Source: Brachypterus glaber
Lineage: Eukaryota > Arthropoda > Insecta > Coleoptera > Kateretidae
Direction of reading: 5' to 3'
Length of the DNA: 64,000 bases
Assembly: GCA_958510825.1 (NCBI GenBank)
Contig: OY294047.1
Location: forward strand, 48,219,365-48,283,364
Shown piece after piece: positions 22,101-33,919 of the stretch. Made by a program: the position numbers and the translations under genes. The notes under the pieces are model-generated. The model worked only from the letters and a program-made list of their open reading frames with translations. It did no database searches and was not told the DNA's origin. Positions within the stretch are counted from its first letter, which is position 1, and the number at the start of each line of letters is the position of its first letter.

Positions 22101-23815
22101 CCCATCGGAAAATATTTAGGGTTGGTTTACACCTGCGAAACGATTTTTTTCTGCGGAATGGTAAAAAACGAGAACTTTAAATTATCCGATCGGGCTGAAA
22201 TTTTTTACGGCGACTTTAGGGACCTCCCTGCACCCCATTTTAAAATTTTAACCCCATCGGAAAATATTTAGGGTTGGTTTACGCCTCCGAAACGATTTTT
22301 TCTGCGGAATTGTAAAAAACGAGTACTTTAAATTATCCGATCGGGCTGAAATTTTGTATGCTGACTTTGCAGACCTTCCTGCACCCCATCCTAAAATTTT
22401 AACCCCATCGGACAATATTTAACGGTGGCTTCCCCCTTTGAACCATTTTTTTTTTCAGCGGAACGGTAAAAAAAGAGAACTTTAAATTATTCGATTGGGC
22501 TGAAATTTTTTGTGGTGACTTTAGAGATCTCCCTGCACCCCATTCTAAAATTTCAACCCCATATGAAAATATTTAGGGTTGGTTTACGCCTACGAAACGA
22601 TTTTTTTCTGCGGAATGGTAAAAAAACGAGTACTTTAAATTATCAGATCGGGCTGAAATATTGTATGCTGACTTTAGGTACCACCCTGCACCCCATTCTA
22701 AAATTATAACCCGATCGGAAAATATTTTAAGTTGATTTACGCCTGTGAAATGATTTTTTCCTGCGGAAGGGTAAAAAAAGAGTACTTTTAATTATCCGAT
22801 CAGTCTAAAATTTTGTACGCTGACTTTAGGCACCTTCTTGCACGCGATCCTAAAATTATAACCCGATCAGAAAATATTTAGGGTTGGTTTACGCCTGCGA
22901 AACGATTTTTATCTGCGGAATGAAACAAAACGAGTACTTTAAATTTTCCAATCGAGCTGAAATTTTTTATGCTGACCTAAAGGACTTTCCTGCACCCCAT
23001 CCTAAAATTTCAACCCCATTGGAAAATATTTAGGGTTGGTTTACGCCTCCGAAACTTTTTTTTCTGTGGAATAGTAAAAAACGAGTACTTGAAATTATCC
23101 GATCGGTATAAAATTTTTTATGCTGACTTAAGGGACCTTTCTGCATCCCATCATAAAATTTCAACCCCATCGAACAATATTCAAGGGTGACTTCCCCCTT
23201 TGAAACAATTTTTTTCAGCGGAACGGTAAAAAAAGAGTACTTTAAATTATCGGGCTGAAATTTTGTATGCTGACTTAAGGCACCTTCCTGCACCCCATCC
23301 CAAAATTATAACCTGATCGAAAAATATTTAGGGTTGGTTTACGCCTGCGAAACGATTTTTTTCTGCGGAATGGTGAAAAACGATTACTTTAAATTATCTG
23401 ATAGGGCTGAAATTTTGTATGCTGACTTTATAGACCTCCCTGCACCCCATTCTAAAATTTCAACTCTATCGGAAAATTTTTAGGGTTGGTTTACGCCTGT
23501 GAAATAATTTTTTCCTGCAGAACGGTAAAAAAGAGTACTTTGAATTATCCGATCGGGCTGAAATTTTTTACAGCGACTTTAGGGACCTCCCTGCACCCCA
23601 TTTTAAAATTTTAACCCCATCGGAAAATATTTAGGGTTGGTTTACGTCTGCGAAACGATTTTTTTCTGCGGAATGGTAAAAAACGAGAACTTTAAATTAT
23701 CCGATCGGGCTGAAATTTTGTATGCTGACTTAAGAGACCTTCCCGCACCCCATCCTAAAATTTGAACCCCATCGGACAATATTTAATGGTGGCTTCCCCC
23801 TTTGAAACATTTTTC
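19139..23815 (+). repeat. Satellite array, ~151-bp monomer, about 31 copies
   Basis: The block GCGGAAYGGTAAAAA recurs every 145-155 bp from 19158 to about 23667. Each monomer has ACTTTAAATTATCCGATCGG, a CTGCACCCCAT block, ACCCCATCGGAAAATATTT and TTGGTTTACGCC. Three variants alternate. One has GTGGTGACTTTAGGG. One has ATAACCCGATCGG. The third has GACAATATTTAAGGGTGGC followed by CTTCCCC. The third recurs at about 19735, 20190, 20635, 21090, 21541, 21997 and 22455, which gives a 455-bp trimer. The order breaks down at both ends, as expected for arrays homogenised by unequal exchange. Confidence 0.92.
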
Positions 23816-24238
23816 TAAATAAACGTTAACCTTATTTATTCCAAATTATGTTGATATTTTTTTACACCAGACCAAAACATCACTTTTTTAATAAAAAACA
23901 AAATAGTTTCATTACATTTTAAACATTTTAAATATTAAAAATAAAAACTACTTTTATAACAATATTATTCATTTATCATTAAAAAACAAGCGTTAAACTT
24001 TCATACAAAGACAACTTAAATAATTATTATATCGAATTTATAAGTAGGAAATATTGGCAACATCGCAGGGCTTCAAATAACTGTGAAAAATCAAAAAAAT
24101 ATGCATTTGGGCTTGCTATGACCGGAAAATATAATAGGGACTCGTATTAGCGTTACACATATATCTTTTTTCCTTGCCCCTAAACCCGGGCTTCGAATCA
24201 CCTATGCTATGTATCGGGCCTCCTATTGATAGTTATAC

Positions 24239-24241
<3 letters not shown>

Positions 24242-24281
<40 letters not shown>
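24242..24281. repeat. (AT)n microsatellite
   Basis: Forty bp of AT repeat just outside the right end of the satellite-bearing element. Confidence 0.95.
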
Positions 24282-24283
<2 letters not shown>

Positions 24284-24741
24284 ATTTTAAAGTAAAAAAA
24301 GAGTAAAAATCGTAATTTTTAAACATTTTTACACCATGTGGATACAAGGGTAGAAAATGGATAAAAAAAGCTAGTAAAATTATGGATTTTTTGAGATTTA
24401 GGGTTCTTGTGCCCACTCTAAACGACTTGTGATGCACCTTAAATTTTACGGAAACAATAGTCAAAAATTAGGCAACAATTTTAGTTAATAAAAGTTTAAG
24501 ATTTCAAAATCTGCTAATTTATAAATTTAAAATTAAAGAAGCTCGTAATATGGGTAAGTTTAAAAACTTTAGGACCACTGTGGGGTCCCTTAACGTATTT
24601 CGATTGACTTCATATTTTGGATAATTCATATTACCATAAAGGGCAACAATACCCACCGTAACTTTTGAACGGGATGTTTTGGAATGCGCATATTACACGA
24701 CAAAAACTATCATTTGTCATATTTTTCAATTTTTTCATTCG

Positions 24742-24982
24742 GTGCTGGGGTTGAGACCCACCTATTCTTATATATTTTGGGATGCTGAGCACGAATCTGT
24801 CATAAAAAAGCCATTCATTGGGCTCATTTTTTAGCTACACTGAAATTGCTGATGAGTTTTTCACAATTTTAGACAGCTTTTTCAGTGTAGCAAAAAATGA
24901 GCCCATGAACTGCCTTTTTTATGACAGATTCGTATTTACAATCCCAAAATACATAAGAATAAGTGGGTCTCAACCGCAGCAC
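24742..24982. mobile_element. Hairpin MITE with ~100-bp arms
   Basis: The left arm begins GTGCTGGGGTTGAGACCCA and the right arm ends TGGGTCTCAACCGCAGCAC. Inside, ACGAATCTGTCATAAAAAA and AATGGGCTCATTTTTTAGC pair with their inverses. The arms are near-complementary over about 100 bp with a ~35-bp loop. No coding capacity; family unknown. Confidence 0.7.
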
Positions 24983-25125
24983 AGATAATTTTCTTTTAAT
25001 AGTGCCTTGTAGCAAAACCAAACGATATAGTCAAAAGTATATAGAATCTGTTGGTAGTATGGATTTTTTTTTTCGGAGCGCTTGGGACATATCAAAAAAA
25101 TGCTGCACAAAATCAACGAGTGCAT

Positions 25126-25309
25126 CTATTACGTAACGCAAATTGTACCAAAATTCATACACCATACCCCGTTTCTCGCGTTATTATAGATTATAGAGAT
25201 TTCATATTTTGGCTACCCCCTAATAGAGGGTGTGTTAGGGGGGCTAGCCAAAATATAAAATCTGTACAGCCTTAAATAACGCGAGAACCGGGGTATGAAG
25301 TGTATGAAT
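25126..25309. mobile_element. Harbinger-like palindromic MITE, end-trimmed (copy B)
   Basis: It shares the interior of copies A and D, including GTACCAAAATTCATACAC, GAGATTTCATATTTTGG and AACGCGAGAACCGGGGTATG. Both outer GGGAACGTTC ends are missing. On the left only TATTACGTAACGC remains. Confidence 0.65.
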
Positions 25310-25375
25310 GGAGCTCTCTACAACTAGAATTATGCAACAAAAGACGTCTACCCTATCTCTATTTCTATCTCATTT

Positions 25376-25454
25376 GTGCTACACCAAATAAATACTGTAT
25401 TTGTTTTTCATACAACAAATACAGTATTTATTTGGTTGGCCGGAAAGTGTAGCA
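25376..25454. repeat. Hairpin with AAATAAATACTGTATTTGT arms
   Basis: GTGCTACACCAAATAAATAC... and its inverse ...TATTTGGTTGG, then GTGTAGCAC, form an ~80-bp hairpin. A related hairpin lies 100 bp to the right. Confidence 0.65.
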
Positions 25455-25556
25455 CTGAGCGGCACGAACGAACATAGCTAATGTGAATCTGTAGAATAAA
25501 ATAATTCTACTAAAATTTAGATGGCCCCAGTAATTTCTTTTATAAAATTAATATAG

Positions 25557-25637
25557 TTACACTTTTCGCTCGGCCAAGTAAATATTGTATTTGTTCAACA
25601 AAGAACAAATACAGAATTTGTTTGGTTGGGTGGAAGT
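25557..25637. repeat. Second hairpin of the AAATATTGTATTTGT type
   Basis: TACACTTTTCGCTCGGCCAAG and AAATATTGTATTTGTT pair with AACAAATACAGAATTTG and GGTTGGGTGGAAGTG. It matches the right arm of the hairpin at 25376, so the two may be ends of one small element. Confidence 0.6.
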
Positions 25638-26429
25638 GGGAGTGTATGTATGTCTTCTATCCTTTTTGGGTAAAACTTTTGTCCCTGTCTAATCTAACGG
25701 GATAAATCGCCATTATATAATTATCATAAAAATCGTATTATTGTAGAATTGGTTCTGTGGAAATTATCTGCTAGTAAAGTCTTATCCTGTTATAAGAAAA
25801 TAAAACGTTAGAATTTCCAAACATTATGGTTTAAAATCTAGAAACAAATTACCGCAATTTGCGGGAAATGCCTGGAGTGAGCGAGCATCCGACCGAAATA
25901 AACACAATCTCATAACCGACCGAAACAACTATAGAATTTAAAGACCTAATTTCTGCCATCATGAGATAAAAACCCTTAACTTTTTTTCTTAAATTTTGGA
26001 CAGGGCATTTTTATGTTTTAAAATTGTTAAGCTTTTACAGAAATATGTGTTAAAGCTGATTTTAGATAAAGTTTAATCGTTTTTTTTACTAACCCGTAGC
26101 TACTGATGTGGAGTCTGACAGACTGCGCTTGACATTTAATACCCCCGCCTACAAATTTAATTTTACTAGCCCGTGGTCTATAGTACCTTCCTGTTTAGTG
26201 TCGGTTGAGCTTACACGTATTAGTTATAGCCTAATTGTTCATCATTTTCATCAGGTTGATGCCACTCGGTCCAGTAGCACTTTTTATGCATTTCATCACA
26301 ATACCACCCAGGGCTTAACTTGTTAAATCCAAATTTTTAGGGAATCGATTTAATAATTTGCATTAGTCCTAACTTCAATGATAGATCTGGTACAATAATT
26401 TAATTTAACAATATTTATTGGTTACCCAA
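25638..26429. other. No recognised gene
   Basis: AT-rich. A 72-residue frame at 26108-26326 lies in slightly higher G+C sequence but shows no recognisable domain. Confidence 0.35.
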
Positions 26430-26712
26430 AAGGCTATCGACCGAGGTCTTTCTGCCTATATATAGGGAGAAGGTTAGGATAAATAAAAGGTTGAATATAA
26501 TAAGGGATATTATTGGAATGATATGTAGAAAAACGAGTTGTAAGGATGAGGATGGTTATTGGGGTGATGTTGTTTTTTTGAAGGAGGAAAGTATTAGAGG
26601 GATTGTGGAGGGGTTTGTTGGGATGTCTGATTTTGGTTAGTTGTGGTACAATAATATTAGATAATATCCCATGTACATTCAATCCTGAATGGGCAGTAAC
26701 ACAAGAGTCCAA
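26430..26712 (-). repeat. Strand-asymmetric stretch, possible LINE 3' UTR
   Basis: The minus strand is C-rich and nearly G-free for about 200 bp, then reads GACCTCGGTCGATAGCC, TTTTGGGTAACCAATAAA and an AT tail. C-rich 3' regions ending at an AATAAA-like tail are common in insect LINEs, and the Jockey-like LINE at 43 kb has a similar bias. No reverse transcriptase remains, so this is a guess. Confidence 0.3.
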
Positions 26713-27146
26713 ATGGAGTTAAGCTTCTGACGGCATATTGAACGTCTTATATTCTTATGGCAACCTTTTGCAACCGTGTAAGTATCTAAAAAGCCTTGTT
26801 TACTAATACAGATATACTTTGGCACGTATTTTCAAAATATTTTACTTCTTTGCAAATTTTAAGTATATTTTAGTATGTACTGTGTGCAAATAAAAGACCA
26901 GGTTGGTAAGTTAGAAATTAACTCAATTTTGTATTATTTTTAGTATTTTGCATATTTATTTTACATACTTATAAGTATTTATACTTATCATCTTTCTTTA
27001 AAACTAAATGAAACTATACTCCTTCCAGTTATACTATAGTGATAGGGACGCGGCCCGTTTTACACCACAGAGCGCATATATAGCATAATTATGCATAAAT
27101 CGTAGTGTATCAAAAATTTAACAGATATCGGTAGTGTTTTCCTGGA

Positions 27147-27266
27147 AAGGGCCTATCCAAAGACTCGCATAACAAGCATATTATATAAGAAAGCGATGCC
27201 AGGATTGTCTTGATGTGTTGTCATGTAACTTGTAATGGTTGTTATGCGAGCCTCTGGATAGGCCTT
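27147..27266. mobile_element. GGATAGGCC MITE nested in the left copy
   Basis: Ends AAGGGCCTATCC and GGATAGGCCTT, with inner inverted repeats CTCGCATAACAA and TTGTTATGCGAG. A 120-bp hairpin MITE also found at 29381 and 61021 and, partially, at 1840. Confidence 0.7.
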
Positions 27267-29380
27267 AAGTTGTAATTGTAACCTAAAAATTTGACGTTTT
27301 CCTTGTTCAATATAATTTACGTTTGTACAATATGTAGAATATGCTAATTTAGTGTGAGTGTATGAAGAATAAACCAAAAAAGTACCTTTTTCAATACCAT
27401 ACAAAAAATAACATTAAGTATAACCATTTTTTTATGTAACTTTCTCTTCTTTTATTAGCTGTAACGACCGTCAATGATTGTCATAGACAAAAAATGTCAC
27501 AATATTTTATATGTTAAAAGGTACGAGTTTTTAACCAATCGCGGGAATTTTAAACTACTATCTTGCATAATTGGACGGACTATAATATTATTTAAACTAA
27601 GAACATTTAGGGCTAAAAATTGCAAAATTTCCTTTAATTAATTAAACGTTGTTCATTAACTTAGGTAAAATCTTCCCGAATATTTACTTCATTTGTGTAC
27701 AAACAGTTTTAGCAATAGGAAGCTTTTACAACAGTTAAACTAAATCGAACTGATTTAGTAAAGAAATATCGAAGTCTTATCTAAATATTATCCAATTAAT
27801 TCTAAAATAGGGGCTCTATCACAGAGCTGAAAACGATTCCTAAAGTAAACTTGCGTTACGAGAAACTATTTGAGGTTTTAGCAAATGCGTTTCTAGTTCA
27901 GAGCATCTACATCTTTGTGAAATACGGGATCACTATATTCAAAGTTCTCTTAAATAGGCTTTATGAGTTATTCGAAAATTTTATGCAAAGATATTTTTAC
28001 AACGTATTTGACCATTTTTAGTAATTACATTTTTATTAATTGCTAGAAATTTTAGTAATTTAAAATTCTGTTTTGTAAGTCCACATTGTGAGCTCGTTCT
28101 CTAATTTATATCTCATGTCTTTTACCAAGGACGTCGCCATGGGGGTCTAAGGGAGTGGTATACCTCAACAAAGTTGTTCGGCAGTTGGAAAAATTCGACT
28201 TTGGAATTTTTCAGAGGCAAAATTAACTTTTTTATTTTTGTTTTTTTTTTAATCATCAAAATATCAGAATCAGTAAGGCTTGTTTTCAAAGGGGATATGT
28301 TACAAAAGTCGAGCCGTATAGTAAAGTCCAAATGAGTTGGGAGATTTGATCCCTCCCCCCCAATACAAGTGCCATCGTGACGTGCTCCTCTTTGACATCT
28401 AACTTGATAAATACGCTCTTGCTTGTAACTCTTTCTGACCATTTTATCTTTAACATTCTTCTTTGGCATAATATCCTCATTTTCCAAATAAAAAATATGA
28501 CGAAGAGAATTTTGAACCTGCAATCCTCATAAGCAATTTAGAGCTTTTTCGTCTAGCTTCTGCTTTCAACTCTCACGTTATGAAACTCACATACTCTTGG
28601 CTTTTCTTATGACACATTATATTATGTGATGATTTATGTCTTTTAATATTTTAATCAAGTTTCATCAAATTGTTAAAATTATATAAAACCAACCTTTAAC
28701 CTAAGTTAATCCAATGGTAACGTTTAAATAAATAAAATTCATTGGGTTTCTTTTTACGTAGATTGTTACCCTCATATAATATAGACGAATCAGAATTAAG
28801 AAATTTTTACGAAAACCGACCAATTACTAACGTTTAACGGGGAAGATAGTTTTTGCTAAAATTTAACAACCATTAAAGCGAATCTAGCTTTGTTTAAATT
28901 TTTCTATAAAGCTTATTTAGGAAATAATTTTTACATAAATCCCGAGTTTTATGAATTTTGACACATAAACTACGGGTGGATCTATAGATCTATTTTTTTA
29001 TAAATTTTTGCTTAAAATTAAATATTTTCGAAATTCATAACATTTTCTCCGTCCGTCCAATTATGCAAGATAATAGTTTAAAATTCCCGCTATTTTTAAG
29101 TTACATCATTGGTTAAAAACTCGTACCTTTTAACATATAAAAAATGGTGAAATTTTTTGTCATTTGACAATGATTGACGGTCGTTAAAGCTAATAAAAAA
29201 GAGAAAGTTACATAAAAAAATGGTTATACATAATGTTATTTTGTATGGTATTGAAAAAGGTACTTTTTTGGTTTATTCTTCATACACTCACACTAAATTA
29301 GCATATTCTACAAATTGTACAAACGTAAATTATATTGAACACAAGGAGAACGTCAAATTTTTAGGTTACAATTACAACTT

Positions 29381-29493
29381 AAGGCCTATCCAGAAGCTCG
29401 CATAACAACCATTACTTGACGACACATCAAGCCAATCCTGGCATCGCATTCTTATGTACTATGCTTGTTATGCGAGTCTTTGGATAGGCCCTT
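29381..29493. mobile_element. GGATAGGCC MITE nested in the right copy
   Basis: Inverse counterpart of the element at 27147, inherited with the duplicated 560-bp unit. It still holds GGCATCGCATTCTTATG, which the 61-kb copy also has. Confidence 0.7.
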
Positions 29494-29623
29494 TCCAGGA
29501 AAACAGTACCGACATCTGCTAAATTTTTGATACACTACGATTTATGCATAATTATGCTATTTATGAGCTCTGTGGTGTAAAACGGGCCGCGTCCCTTACT
29601 ATCTTGCATAACTGGACGGAGTA

Positions 29624-31612
29624 TATATATAAGCCTTAATTTGCAAAAAAAGCACTCGGAGTTTAACTGGAAAATTTATAACTCTTAGGATTTAACATAT
29701 ATAAATAAGAAATGTAATGCCCTTATAATCATTGGCCTCAAAATCAAGTTAAATTTTAGCTTAGCCAGAAACCAATATTAGACCTACATATTTTAAGCTT
29801 TTTATCACGTTTTTTAATCATTTTTTAAGTTATTGAAGCATTTTACTAAATCCCCCTGTATGAAATAAAGCAAAGAAAACAAAATAATGGATATCTAAAT
29901 AGGCCTAAATAGGCTTTTAGTGTCGTTTTAGTCTGACTTCAAAGTTAATTTTGGACAAAGTAATGTAATAAAATAGTAAAACGAAAATAAATTCTGGGAG
30001 AGATTAGATAACAGCAAAAAAGTTTTATTCCTTTCGTGGATTTTATTTCAGTCACAAACATTTTTTGCAAAATTTTGCCACGAAGCGTATTTAAGTTATA
30101 AGGGGTCATACTTAAATTAAGTATGCCGGAAATGTTAGCAAAAATTCTCAGAATTTTACAAAAAAAAATGTAAAAAAATCAAATAAGATTTACAGCGGCA
30201 GCTTACTCATATTTTGAAATCTTTTTAATATTTTTTTTACCAAAATTAAATAAAAAAAAAACAGGCTGGTAAAAAATCATGATTTTTTTTACTGTAATTA
30301 CTAGAACATATAAGGAAAATAACCCAAACTGGGCTGAAGTTTTCATAATTGTTTGTTTTAAGCTATATTTTTGTTAATATCGCAAAATTAAAAAAATAAA
30401 TCTGCTATATTTATTCCGCCATTTTGATTTTTAGGTTTTTGGGTATTGTTCCCCATTAAGATTAACAAAAGAGGCGTTTGTACCAAATTTCAACTAAGTC
30501 GGACATGTTTGAAAAATTTTGAACCACCCTAATGACGCAATTTTTTTTTTCGATTTTTGACTATTTTTTTCATAATCAGCTGTGTAAAAAATGACACTAC
30601 GCAAAAAAAAACAGAATTTTGTCACTTTTTTCACTGTGCAGCGGAAAGAAATTAGCTGGTTCTGCGCTATACATTATAAGATATTTGGTAACAATGGCAA
30701 ATTATAGTGATTTAAGCTATATATTATAAGGGACACGATAACTAATAATGTTACAAATAAATTGAAAACTATTATATTTATTACAGACACGATTATATTT
30801 ATTAAAGGCACTATTATAAATTTACAGAAATTTTATTACATTATAAAAATTATTAGCACGGAACATTAATTAAATCTATTTTTAAATATATATTTATAGC
30901 TTAAAAGCTATAAATATCGTACTATTTATTATATTTTATTATTCACTATACAATTAAAGTATTTCATATAGTTTTTTACACTGAATGCCATAATTGTAAC
31001 AGGAAACCTTATATTTATATAATAAGCGATTATAATTTACTTGGTATATGCCTTATAGGGCTCCTAGCTATAATCTTTTTTCCATATTAAAAGTTAAAAA
31101 AATGTGTTTTCTAAAAACCCTAGTGGTCTATTTATGCACCACTGTACAATATACAATAAATTCAATTTTTTATATATACAATGACGATCGTGAAACCAAC
31201 TAGTATGATATTGAAAATACGGAACAACTTGAAAATATCAAACAGAAAACCTATTTTTAATAAATATATTATCTTTTGAAGATCTCACGATGGACTTCAG
31301 AAATACCTATATGAATATATTCATTTTATATAATACGAGGAAAATATTTACGGGGTTTGCAGTCTTTTTGCCAGATTGGGATAGGATATATTACAAACCA
31401 TAACAAAAAAAAAACACTAGAAATTAATAATTTTAACGGTTTTACGATTTAAGAATTACGTACAAAATGGTGCATGTGACAGAGACAGCATTATGAGTAT
31501 GAGTAAGAAAAAAGATAATTGCTGACGTCAGTGTGAAACCAGAAATTTGGATGCGCAGAAGGTCAATGCGCAATCGTTATTTCCTCTATATCATTGGTTA
31601 TTTTAGTGAATA
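29624..31612. other. AT-rich stretch without recognised gene
   Basis: No coding frame or clear repeat. At about 30525-30536 ACCACCCTAATG is the inverse of the terminus of the 61.66-kb palindrome, with no matching left end identified. Confidence 0.4.
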
Positions 31613-31959
31613 CAGTTGCTTTTCACCCGTGAAACGAGCAACATGTACTTTTGGCAACAATTAGGTAATCCGTTAATCGCGTTTAATTTTTAGCAACAAG
31701 TGTTTTAGTATAGTTATTTATTTGCTATGTTAGATATGCCCTGGATTCGATTTTATATATTTTATAGTGATTGTATGGATGATGTGCAGTAAAATGACGA
31801 ACATGTGATTATATTGGAGTAAGAAGGAAATTTTACGTTTTTTAATCATTTATAATGTTGATAAATTTTGATTTGGAAGCAACTAACACGTGAAGAAGTA
31901 TTTATACGAACAGAATTTTTTTATATACTAGCGCATACGCAAATATAATTAAAAATTAG
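31613..31959 (+). repeat. 347-bp dispersed repeat, uninterrupted copy
   Basis: It starts CAGTTGCTTTTCACCCGTG with a hairpin (GTTGCT and TTTCAC against GTGAAA and AGCAAC, 31615-31642). It ends near GCGCATACGCAAATATAATT. The sequence corresponds to 42762-43036 joined to 45925-45999, so it shows the pre-insertion state of the LINE target. Family unknown. Confidence 0.8.
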
Positions 31960-33830
31960 AAAAAACAGCCTTGTCAACAGCTAACACAACCAACAGCAAA
32001 CACGAAAAGGGAAGAAGGAAAAGAAAAAGAAAAGGTCTTACGGAAGACTGGAAATTTTCTATTATCAAAACAGGAGTGGGCATGGTGCCAAGCCAGACAA
32101 GAACCACTCTTGGTGAATTGAGTAACTAAGAGGGATCTTGCTAATTATCTCACTGAGAAAAGGCCAAAAAAAAAAGGAAGAAGAAGAAAACCATCGAATA
32201 GTATATTTTCTAAATTGTTTGGTAATATTTTTTAAAAATTGCTAAATAAAAGGATTTATTTTACTTTGTGTGACATTCGTGTATTTAAATATTGCGCATT
32301 TAAACAAAAAATATATACAATATATACAAAAAATATATACAGTTTATATGTATACAAAAAAAGCGTTTATAAAAAAGGGTTAATAAAAACACACGAACTC
32401 TACGTTTTTACTCTTTTGTTAGTAGCTAATATTTTTTTTTATTTGAGTGGAATGAACAAACAAAACAGAATCAGAACATGGGAAAACAATATACCTCCCT
32501 CGATTTAATGGTAGTTGTTTTCAGCGTATTTTTTATACTAATACAACATTTACTTGGGATTGTACAAACTTTTAATTTTAAAAAAGAAAAACTAGTTTTA
32601 TTCCTAAGATTTGTTTAATATAATAATATATTTACTTTACATACAGAGAAATAATTACTAAAAACAAATACACTGAAAGAAATTGATTTGAGAAAAGCAT
32701 TTTTACATTTTAGATGTAACAAAAATTTACATTATTATTTACATTACATTACATGTTTGTTTAACCTCGTCCTATTCAACTTAATTAAGCCCCGTCCAGG
32801 ACTTGTGTGGGCTAGTAGAAGAGGGAACCACCGTCTATATCATATCATTGCGAAAAGTAGTTTTTATTTGAGGTTATGTTAAAAATGGGAGCTAACTTAT
32901 AAAATACGACCTCAGATTCGGATTCAGCGGCTCAAAATACGTAGGAATTGACTAGTCGAGTCCGTGAGTGATTAAATTTTTAAATTTTGTGTGGCTGTGT
33001 TATCTCTGCAACTAAAAGTCCGATAAAAAAAAGTTTTTTTAAAAGATTTTTATTTTTTTCAGGAGAATTAAATAACAGTAAAAAAATATAAGTTTCTATT
33101 AAAAAAAAACAAAGTTGACCTTGAAATTACCTTGGAAAAGTAAATATCCGTAAAAAATAAATAGCCATTTTGTTTCCCCCATTAAAATAAACAACTTTTG
33201 TCCGACCTTTTTTTTCTGAATTGCATAATATTCGAGATATTTAAAGTTTCAGGTTAAAAAAATAACCGGTATAAAAGAGCTTGTTCTGAATAATAAAATT
33301 TCTTGTATTAAGTTTTAAATAAACTTAAATAAAAGATGACAAGTAGATATTTAAACCGAGTATTTAAAATACTAAAAATAAGAAAAACTAGTACTAGCAC
33401 TCCTTGGAAACAAATACTTATTTAACTTGAAACGAATTATTGAATTGTTTAATATTAGTTAAATATCTTTATATCTATAGTTTTTTTACTTGCAGCAACT
33501 ATCTAATAAAAGTATCATAAATACTTGAAACTAGAATTTTTTCTCTGTGTAAAAGCTCGGATAACAGTATTTAATAATGTTTTGTTGTCTTTTTTTTTCG
33601 GTAAAAAAAGCCAAATTGGTATTTTAGATGAATGACTTACATTAACAAAACAAATAGCTCCTAATAATGAACTAAATAAATCTTTATTAATTAATTTTAA
33701 AGTGAAATTTCAATATTTTTCGCATATTTTACGTTAAAGTGTTTTTAGTCTTATTTAGAAAGATACAAATTAAAAATATCTCTGATATACTGTTTTTTTT
33801 TATTTTTTTCTGTTTTCTTTTTAATATTTA
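31960..33830. other. No recognised gene; purine-rich stretch and a repeat end
   Basis: About 32000-32200 is A/G-rich and may be a retroposed remnant. At 32905-33003 ACCTCAGATTCGGATTC and then TGTGTGGCTGTGTTA match the end of the foldback element at 36411-37567, indicating a truncated relative. Confidence 0.4.
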
Positions 33831-33919
33831 TACTATTCTGCCGGGCTAAGCTAAAAGGTCCTATCTACATAGGTTTAACATACACAGATAGGACCTTTCA
33901 GCTTAGCAAGGCAGTATTA
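33831..33919. repeat. Hairpin with ~33-bp arms
   Basis: CTAAGCTAAAAGGTCCTATC pairs with GATAGGACCTTTCAGCTTAG, extended outwards by CTGCC and GGCAG. The loop is about 18 bp. A small unassigned hairpin MITE is possible. Confidence 0.65.

Larger units (their letters stand above)
18575..24230. mobile_element. Terminal-inverted-repeat element carrying a satellite array
   Basis: The left end ATCAATAGGGAGCCCGA and the inverted right end ATCAATAGGAGGCCCGA match in 15 of 17 bases. Both ends are next to (AT)n microsatellites. Subterminal copies of GGGCTTC followed by GAA, CTA or AAA occur near 18645, 18729, 24068, 24111 and 24189, which resembles clustered transposase-binding sites. The interior holds one exon-like start (18960) and a long satellite. 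There is no transposase domain. The 5656-bp unit looks like a nonautonomous DNA transposon targeted to, or captured in, an (AT)n tract; the superfamily is not determined. Confidence 0.6.
27019..29621. mobile_element. Composite structure: two inverted TA-flanked elements around 1.47 kb
   Basis: The left copy 27019-27580 and right copy 29051-29621 are inverted relatives over ~560 bp. Each copy has ends of the type CTCCGTCCAGTTATGCAAG at its outer and inner sides, and TA follows the left copy's inner end (27581-27582). The full unit is flanked by TA on both sides (27017-27018, 29622-29623), as in Tc1/mariner-type insertions. The 1.47-kb centre has only a 133-residue frame (28122-28523, minus) without recognised domain. 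Each copy also contains a 113-120 bp MITE. Confidence 0.75.

Noticed and set aside
19139..23815. Tandem array as coding repeats of a structural protein
   Set aside because: No frame stays open over successive monomers; stops recur in all frames.
28122..28523. 133-residue minus-strand frame in the composite element
   Set aside because: Lys-rich without recognised domain or start context; kept only as a remark in the composite entry.
31613..31959. 347-bp repeat as a solo LTR
   Set aside because: It lacks TG...CA ends and no target duplication is visible.
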